NCBI GenBank assembly: GCA_026392135.1
Contig: JAPLCR010000545.1
Location: 2,228-22,058, forward strand
Reading direction: 5' to 3'
DNA: 19,831 nucleotides
Source of the DNA: Armatimonadota bacterium
GTDB lineage: Bacteria; Armatimonadota; Chthonomonadetes; Chthonomonadales; Chthonomonadaceae
Shown here: one piece after another, positions 15,214-19,831 of the stretch
How the letters are laid out: each line of letters opens with the position of its first letter
Position numbering within the stretch: position 1 is the first letter of the stretch
Notes under the pieces: generated by a model
Seen by the model: the letters and a program-made list of their open reading frames with translations, nothing else
Told to the model about the DNA's origin: nothing
Databases searched by the model: none
Made by a program: the position numbers and the translations under genes

Positions 15214-16071
15214 GTGCCGAAAGCTTACGATAGCGTGACAAAACACCTGATTGAGTTGGAGCCGGAGAGGTGGGTAGAGCTACTTGAGTTATCGGGCGAC
15301 GAAGCGGAGGCGGTAGACTCTGACCTCTCTACAGTCGCCCCGCAAGCCGACAAGGTTATCCGTGTCAAAGGGGAACGCCCTTACATCCTCCATATCGAGT
15401 TCCAATCTTCCTACGAGTCGGACATGGCGGAGCGGTTTATGGTGTACAATACACTCATAGGCTACCGCACAAAACTGCCCGTGCGAACCGTGGTGTTCCT
15501 GCTTCGGCGGAAGGCGGATGGCACCGTTATGAAGAAACCTTTCCAAAAGTGCTACGAAAATGGAGAGCCTTATCACACTTTTCAGTTTCGGGTGGTTCGC
15601 CTGTGGGAAGAGCCTGTCGAGCGTTATCTTGAGGGCGGTTTAAGTACCATACCTCTGGCTCCTCTGTGCGCGGTCAAACCTAAAGATTTACCCGCTGTTC
15701 TACATAGAATGAAGGAAAGAATAGACGCGGGGGGCGGCGACGAGGGTACACTTTGGATGGCGACGTACCTACTGATGGGGGTGAAGCATAAGTCGTCTGT
15801 GGTCGATAGACTATTGAAAGGAGTGCGGAAGATGAAGGAATCGACAACCTATCAAGCGATAATTGAAGAGGGGCGAGTAGAGGGCGTGGCGATTGGCGAA
15901 ACAAGAGGCGAACGCAACCTTATCTTGTTGATAGGCTGTAAGCGTTTTGGCGAACCTAGCGCGGCTACTTTGGCGCAACTGGAGGCTATCGCCATCCCCG
16001 CAGAGTTGGAACGGTTGGCGGTGCGCCTTCTTGAAGTGGAGAGTTGGGGCGAGCTTCTGAAAGGCACTTGA
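15214..16071 (+). CDS. Rpn/PD-(D/E)XK nuclease-family protein with DUF4351-like C-terminus
   Basis: A 285-residue protein of the large family annotated as Rpn recombination-promoting nuclease or putative transposase. The N-terminal half (about 1-130) carries a PD-(D/E)XK-like core: Asp in QADKVIRV (45-52) and the strand ILHIEFQSSYESDM (58-71), where Glu-x-Gln replaces the more usual Glu-x-Lys. The middle has EEGRVEGVAIGETRGERN, the alanine/glycine/arginine turn typical of these proteins, and the C-terminal 50 residues (LLIGCKRFGEPSAATLAQLEAIAIPAELERLAVRLLEVESWGELL, about 238-282) resemble DUF4351. The start is a GTG with GGAGGGA at 15202-15208. It lies inside the segment bracketed by the rhaA repeats. 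Known family members are linked to RecA-independent recombination in enterobacteria; whether this one mobilised its surroundings is inference. No terminal inverted repeats were seen. Confidence 0.82.
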   Translation: MPKAYDSVTKHLIELEPERWVELLELSGDEAEAVDSDLSTVAPQADKVIRVKGERPYILHIEFQSSYESDMAERFMVYNTLIGYRTKLPVRTVVFLLRRKADGTVMKKPFQKCYENGEPYHTFQFRVVRLWEEPVERYLEGGLSTIPLAPLCAVKPKDLPAVLHRMKERIDAGGGDEGTLWMATYLLMGVKHKSSVVDRLLKGVRKMKESTTYQAIIEEGRVEGVAIGETRGERNLILLIGCKRFGEPSAATLAQLEAIAIPAELERLAVRLLEVESWGELLKGT

Positions 16072-16090
16072 GATAATCATGCCTGACGGC

Positions 16091-16119
16091 TTGACAATGT
16101 GGCGTAGTGGTGTTATAGT
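16091..16119 (+). promoter_or_regulatory. Consensus sigma-70 promoter of the propeller lipoprotein gene
   Basis: TTGACA (16091-16096), a 17-nt spacer and TATAGT (16114-16119) form a near-ideal promoter, with the same two hexamers and spacing as the deacetylase promoter. Transcription would begin near 16126, about 45 nt before the ATG at 16171. It predicts strong expression of the downstream gene. Confidence 0.75.
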
Positions 16120-16170
16120 TGTGACGGCAAAGTACTAAGTGCTTCCTAAACAACAAAAAGGAGAGTCTTC

Positions 16171-17813
16171 ATGCTCTACAAACATCTCAAGCCTAGTCTC
16201 ACAAAAATTGCGTGCATGGGGGGGGCATTACAGTTGCACTGATTTCATTCATTGGATGCGGTAACTCTAACGCGCCTGCTTCAATGCAGGAATCTACAAC
16301 GCCTTTCTCGTTTGGCTCGCTTTCCGGGCGTGCCGCTAAGACCAACCCGCCCGTCTATAGCAACGCTACAGGCGTAAGTTCTATCGGAATGACGGGGGAT
16401 ATTGCCTCTCTCCTACTGCAAACCGGTTCCGTCAAAGCCCTGGAACGTATCGCCTACACAACGATAGCCTCGAATGGCGCATCCGCCATATACATGGTCG
16501 CCCCTACAGGCGGAACTCCCACCCTCCTTGTGAACGACCCGTCAAACAACATTCAGCCTTCGGTCTCGCCAGATGGTTATAAGTTGACGTTCGCAAGCGA
16601 CCGTAGCGGCAAATACCAGATTTACGTTGTCAATACCGATGGCACAGGTCTCAAAAACCTCACGAACAACACATCCGGAAACTTTAGCCCAGTATGGTCG
16701 CCTGACGGCAAAAAGATAGCGTTTGCAACTGACCGAGATGGCAATAGCGAAATCTACGTTATGAACGCCGACGGTAGTGCCCCGACGAATCTGACCAATA
16801 CGCCTACTGTCTCCGAAGGAGATATTGGTTGGAGCCGCCGTGATATTTGCTGGTCGCCCGATGGAACCAAAATCGTCTACGTCCGCATCGAAAACGCGGC
16901 GACTCCGAGCGAAATATGGGTGATGAACTCTAATGGTTCAAATCCTGTGAATATCACAAACCACCCCTACATAGATATATGCCCCTCATGGTCGCCAGAC
17001 GGTAAGAAAATTGCCTTTACGAGCGACAGAGACGGAGGAAGTTTTGGCGATATATACCTTATGAACCCGGATGGTAGCGGAGTGACGCGCCTCATCAACG
17101 ACAAGATAGGCGATGTCTGCCCAACATGGTCTCCTGATGGCAGTAAACTCGCATGGAATCATATGGATGCCCAGATTGGTCAGGTTTACACTATGAACCC
17201 AGACGGTTCCGGTGCCACTAAGGTCACTACGGGGACAAACTATGCCTATACACATCCTTTTTGGTGGGGAAAGTGGCGTAGCGTCTCCAACACGAATACG
17301 AACTTGATAGGAACGGGTGGACAGCTCGGAACCGCCGCTAAAGGCTTTATCTACACGGGACAAGCAGACACATCCGCAAGCGTCTTCACGTTCAGTACCG
17401 CAGATTTCACGACAATCTCCATGACCTCGCCCTCTGGAACCAACTCAACGGGTGCGTGGATAGTCTACGTTATTGAAGGCGCGACTACCGCGCAAACGCT
17501 TACCGCCTTGCGCTTTTTGAACTTCGCAGATAGCAAGCCCATAGACATAACGTCCAGCGCGACAATTAACGGCGCAGTCGTGACTATTTCAGCGCTGACA
17601 GGGCGTGTCTTGAACGTTTTGCCTTACACTGCCGCGAATCGCGCCGCTTCTGCAAGCAAAGTTAGTATAGAGCGTACTGGACACAAACTCACTCTAAAGT
17701 ATCCTTTCATTGGCGTATGGGATGCTACAGGGAAGAATATCGCTCCTCACGGCGCTTCAACTGTGGAGTTGGACGACGCTTCGCAGTCTGGGATGCCTAC
17801 TGCTTGCAGATGA
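16171..17813 (+). pseudogene. TolB-like beta-propeller lipoprotein, frameshifted in signal peptide
   Basis: A secreted or surface protein built of about six WD40/PD40 (TolB-like) blades, with repeats such as SPDGKKIAFATDRDGNSEIY near 165-190 of the open frame; such propellers bind proteins or sugars. The main open frame is 16212-17813, but its only start there is a GTG without a Shine-Dalgarno. The natural start is the ATG at 16171, with AAGGAG at 16158-16163 and a strong promoter. That frame meets TGA at 16240 after 23 codons. One extra G in the 8-G run (16218-16225), or two fewer, would join them into a clean lipoprotein signal: basic n-region, hydrophobic core and lipobox FIGC. After the propeller is a Ser/Thr-rich C-terminal domain with no known family. 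The last ten residues (SQSGMPTACR) come from the rhaA repeat read out of frame, so the natural C-terminus is lost. The gene is therefore changed at both ends. Phase variation or a sequencing error would mean it is functional. Confidence 0.8.
16218..16225 (+). repeat. 8-G homopolymer run in signal-peptide coding region
   Basis: Eight consecutive G bases fall between the start codon and the hydrophobic core of the lipoprotein signal peptide. Runs of this length are prone to slipped-strand mispairing. Nine or six Gs would restore the reading frame. It is also the kind of site where assembly or sequencing errors occur. Confidence 0.9.
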
Positions 17814-17876
17814 ACGTGCCTGTCGCTAGCGCGTGGCTAGAGGATGTGCGCCAGTACGAGTCCGCCGTACTCTCTC
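17782..17876 (+). repeat. 95-bp direct repeat, copy 2
   Basis: Exact copy of 15055-15149. It begins abruptly within the end of the propeller gene and runs into the leader of the methyltransferase gene. Confidence 0.97.
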
Positions 17877-17887
17877 AGAGAGGTTAA
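17782..17887 (+). pseudogene. rhaA: rhaA 3'-end remnant
   Basis: A fragment coding for the last 34 residues of L-rhamnose isomerase in their proper frame (AVWDAYCLQMN... to VLSQRG, TAA at 17885-17887), without any start. The ending SQRG is close to that of other RhaA proteins, while the intact gene upstream ends SLRA. The stop sits between the AGAGAGG Shine-Dalgarno (17877-17883) and the ATG (17890) of the next gene, a compact junction typical of an operon. I infer that this is the original end of rhaA, cut off from its gene by the 15150-17781 segment. Confidence 0.85.
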
Positions 17888-17889
17888 TC

Positions 17890-18645
17890 ATGTGCGCTGC
17901 TATCAATAGAGAGTGGTTCGATGGTTTCTTCGAGGGGCTGATAGTGGAGATGTGGAAAACTGCCACCTCTCCCGAACAGACACGGCTTGAAGCCGACTTT
18001 CTGGAGCGCGAACTTCAACTACGGCAAGGCGATAAGGTCTTCGATGTGCCTTGTGGCTTTGGTCGCCACACTCTGGAGTTAGCACGGCGCGGTTATCAGA
18101 TGACAGGAGTAGACCTTTCGCCTTCCATGATACGGGAGGCGGAGGAGGCTTCCGCCGCAGGGTCTACTTCTACTCTCTGGTTAAACTCTGATATGCGGGA
18201 CATCGCATGGGATTCGGAGTTTGACGCGGGCTACTGCTTTGGGAACAGTTTCGGTTATCTGGATAGGGAAGGCACGCTCACCTTTCTGAAAGCGGCATCG
18301 CGTGCGCTAAAGCAAGGAGCACGATTCGCTTTCGATTTCGGGCTGGTAGCGGAGTGTATTCTCCCGCGCTTTCAACAGCGTGAGTGGATGCAGGTGGGAG
18401 ACATTCTTTTCTTTGAAGAGAATCACTATCATCTCTGGGAGAGCTGTATAGAGACCACCTACACTCTAATACGCGGTGCAGAGACGGTGCAGCGCAAAGG
18501 GGTTCAGTGGGTCTTTACGGTAAGAGAGGTTATTGGGCTGTTGGCAGACGCGGGACTACGAACGGAAGCCCTTTATAAATCGCTAGACAGCCAACCTTTT
18601 GAGAAAGGCTCCTACGTTCTCTACGTCGTAGCAGTAAAGGAGTAG
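17890..18645 (+). CDS. Class I SAM-dependent methyltransferase
   Basis: A 251-residue Rossmann-fold methyltransferase of the small-molecule or ubiquinone-methylase-like type. SAM-binding motif I is VFDVPCGFGRHTLELA at 50-65, the acidic end of strand 2 is Asp75 in GVDLSPSM, and the motif DMRDIAWDSEFDAGYCFGNSFGYL follows (about 100-123). The C-terminal half is beta-rich and its substrate is not evident. The start is the ATG with AGAGAGG six bases upstream; a longer frame from 17833 would begin inside the duplicated rhaA end and is rejected. Before the apparent insertion this gene followed rhaA directly and was probably co-transcribed with it. Now transcription would come from the propeller promoter or from one that I cannot see. 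Confidence 0.88.
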   Translation: MCAAINREWFDGFFEGLIVEMWKTATSPEQTRLEADFLERELQLRQGDKVFDVPCGFGRHTLELARRGYQMTGVDLSPSMIREAEEASAAGSTSTLWLNSDMRDIAWDSEFDAGYCFGNSFGYLDREGTLTFLKAASRALKQGARFAFDFGLVAECILPRFQQREWMQVGDILFFEENHYHLWESCIETTYTLIRGAETVQRKGVQWVFTVREVIGLLADAGLRTEALYKSLDSQPFEKGSYVLYVVAVKE

Positions 18646-18655
18646 ATTCCAAAAC

Positions 18656-19228
18656 CTACAAGGTCATCTCTAGCCATCTCATCTCGTATTTCCCAATGTA
18701 GGATACGCCTGTATCCTGAAACCCAAGAGAGCGATAGAGGGCGAGGGCGGGAGTTTGCGGCGTGGTGGTATTGACAATCAGGGTTTTGTACCTTTGTTCG
18801 CGTGACCAGTCTATCACTACTTGCGAAAGGCTTTTACCAACTCCGCGCCGCCGTGCTTTGGGGGCGACGCGCAAACGGCGCAGCTCGATGACTTCGGCGG
18901 TGTTGCGCCATTTTTGACTGAGTTCGTGGGTATGCGGGAGAATTTCGTCCAGATGAAACTCCTGCGCTCCCACAATTCCGACAATACTGTTATCCGCTGT
19001 ATCTTCCGCCACCCAGAAAGCGTTAAACTCTTCGGCTATAGTCCGCGGGGGTAGAGTAGGGATAGCCATCCAGCGTGGGTCGTCTCCCTGTTGCGCCCTC
19101 TCTGCACGTAAAAACATGGCTTCTACTGCCGCCTCGTCTCCGGGTAGGTAGGGCTGTACACGGGCTTCCAATGCCTCAAGGTACAATAAATCTGCTTCCT
19201 GATAGAGGCGAATACGTATCATCTCCAA
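18656..19228 (-). CDS. GNAT-family N-acetyltransferase
   Basis: A 190-residue acetyl-CoA-dependent acyltransferase. The acetyl-CoA pyrophosphate-binding motif is RRRGVGKSL at about 125-133, preceded by the strand IELRRLRVAPKA, and the C-terminal ALALYRSLGFQDTG (about 161-174) is the usual GNAT ending. The N-terminal 60 residues are longer and more acidic than in the simplest members. The substrate cannot be told from sequence. The start is uncertain between TTG at 19228, which has AGAGAGG 11 bases upstream, and ATG at 19222. The gene converges with the methyltransferase across only ten bases and diverges from the FGGY kinase across 24 bases. Confidence 0.85.
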   Translation of the reverse strand: MEMIRIRLYQEADLLYLEALEARVQPYLPGDEAAVEAMFLRAERAQQGDDPRWMAIPTLPPRTIAEEFNAFWVAEDTADNSIVGIVGAQEFHLDEILPHTHELSQKWRNTAEVIELRRLRVAPKARRRGVGKSLSQVVIDWSREQRYKTLIVNTTTPQTPALALYRSLGFQDTGVSYIGKYEMRWLEMTL

Positions 19229-19252
19229 ATGTGCTTTACCTCTCTTTTCACT

Positions 19253-19831
19253 ATGACCAAAACTACCTATCTATTATCCCACGACTTAGGCACTACGGGC
19301 GATAAAGCAACCCTCTTCACCGCGGAGGGCGTGATTATCGCCTCCGCATTCGCGCCTTACTCCACACACTATCCGCGCCCCGGTTGGGCAGAGCAGAACC
19401 CACAAGACTGGTGGAGTGCGGTATGTGCCTCAACCCGTGAACTTCTCTTGAAAGCCCCCGAAGCGACCTCAAGACTTGCGGGAGTGGGGTTCTCTGCCAT
19501 GATGAACGGTTGTTTACTCATCGATGGTGAAGGGAACCCTCTTCATTCGGGACTGATACACGCCGATTTGCGAAGCCAGAAACAGGCAGAGCGAATCGCG
19601 CATGAGTTCGGTGAGGCAGAGGGCTACCGCATCACTGGCAACCGTATCGCGCCCTACTTCACCCTCAGTAAGCTAGCTTGGTTTGCAGAAAACAGTCCAT
19701 TTTTATTCGAAAAAGCCGCGTTTTGCGTGCAGACGAAGGACTATATTAGCGGAAAGTTGACAGGAAACTGGGGCTTTACAGACTACTCTGACGCTTCTCT
19801 GACGGGTTGCTTCGATTTAGAAAACAAGACC
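19253..19831 (+). CDS. FGGY-family carbohydrate kinase (xylulokinase-like), 3' end beyond window
   Basis: The first 193 residues of a sugar kinase, open to the window edge. Seen: the N-terminal phosphate-binding strand HDLGTTGDKATLF, the conserved GWAEQNPQDWWSAV near residues 44-57, a glycine-rich GVGFSAMMNG region near 77-86, and TDYSDASLTGCFDL near 177-190, all typical of FGGY kinases, which phosphorylate pentuloses, hexuloses or polyols with ATP. Xylulokinase or rhamnulokinase would suit a gene close to rhaA, but specificity cannot be fixed without the C-terminal half. The ATG at 19253 has no Shine-Dalgarno; an in-frame ATG at 19229 is an alternative. The short gap to the divergent acetyltransferase gene leaves little room for a promoter outside that gene. 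Confidence 0.85.
   Translation, partial: MTKTTYLLSHDLGTTGDKATLFTAEGVIIASAFAPYSTHYPRPGWAEQNPQDWWSAVCASTRELLLKAPEATSRLAGVGFSAMMNGCLLIDGEGNPLHSGLIHADLRSQKQAERIAHEFGEAEGYRITGNRIAPYFTLSKLAWFAENSPFLFEKAAFCVQTKDYISGKLTGNWGFTDYSDASLTGCFDLENKT

Noticed and set aside
15150..17781. Ordinary transposon or insertion sequence
   Set aside because: No terminal inverted repeats, no DDE or HUH transposase and no short target duplication were seen; the 95-bp duplication is too long for typical target-site duplication.
17833..17889. Upstream extension of the methyltransferase by 19 residues
   Set aside because: The extension is out-of-frame rhaA repeat sequence, and the ATG at 17890 has its own Shine-Dalgarno.
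1..19831. CRISPR arrays, tRNA or rRNA genes
   Set aside because: No regularly spaced repeats, and no cloverleaf or rRNA-like sequence was recognised by eye.

Overview
The window comes from a bacterial chromosome of roughly balanced base composition. Genes lie on both strands in short operons. Start codons are mixed (several GTG and TTG), and Shine-Dalgarno sequences of the AGGAGG type are common. The bacterial XPB-type helicase, long-form HisG, zinc-finger anti-sigma/ECF pair, paired PhyH-type dioxygenases, membrane-anchored ankyrin proteins and sugar-isomerase/FGGY-kinase genes suggest a free-living heterotroph. Armatimonadota or a similar lineage would fit, but this is only an impression; no rRNA or other taxonomic marker is present.

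Layout. (1) 1-4460, plus strand: a closely spaced run of a DNA methyltransferase, a putative PD-(D/E)XK restriction endonuclease and an XPB-like helicase, ending in a perfect 16-bp hairpin. (2) 4542-6186, minus strand: a lone hisG and a small ankyrin-repeat protein. (3) 6502-7935, plus: an exported HtrA/Deg serine protease with two PDZ domains. (4) 8115-10320, minus: a membrane-anchored polysaccharide deacetylase with a consensus promoter, then an ECF sigma factor and its zinc-finger anti-sigma factor with a probable autoregulated promoter. (5) 10439-12168, plus: two overlapping paralogous genes for membrane-anchored ankyrin proteins. (6) 12236-15160, plus: two overlapping PhyH-type dioxygenases and L-rhamnose isomerase (rhaA). 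(7) 15161-17781, plus: an apparent insertion that splits the old rhaA/methyltransferase pair. It carries a hairpin, an Rpn/DUF4351-type nuclease gene and a TolB-like beta-propeller lipoprotein gene. (8) 17782-18645: a duplicated rhaA 3' end, then a small-molecule-type SAM methyltransferase. (9) 18656-19831: a GNAT acetyltransferase (minus) diverging from the 5' part of an FGGY carbohydrate kinase that runs off the window.

The most notable structure is in (6)-(8). A perfect 95-bp direct repeat of the rhaA 3' end (15055-15149 and 17782-17876) brackets the Rpn-nuclease and propeller genes. Four substitutions in the next 11 bases change the last residues, yet both copies end in TAA at the same register. 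The downstream copy ends like canonical RhaA and its stop lies between the Shine-Dalgarno and the start codon of the methyltransferase, so it looks like the native 3' end; the intact gene now carries a replacement end. The propeller gene ends out of frame inside the repeat. At its 5' end it has a strong promoter and ribosome binding site, but its lipoprotein signal peptide is broken by an 8-G run, which suggests phase variation, a recent mutation or a homopolymer error.
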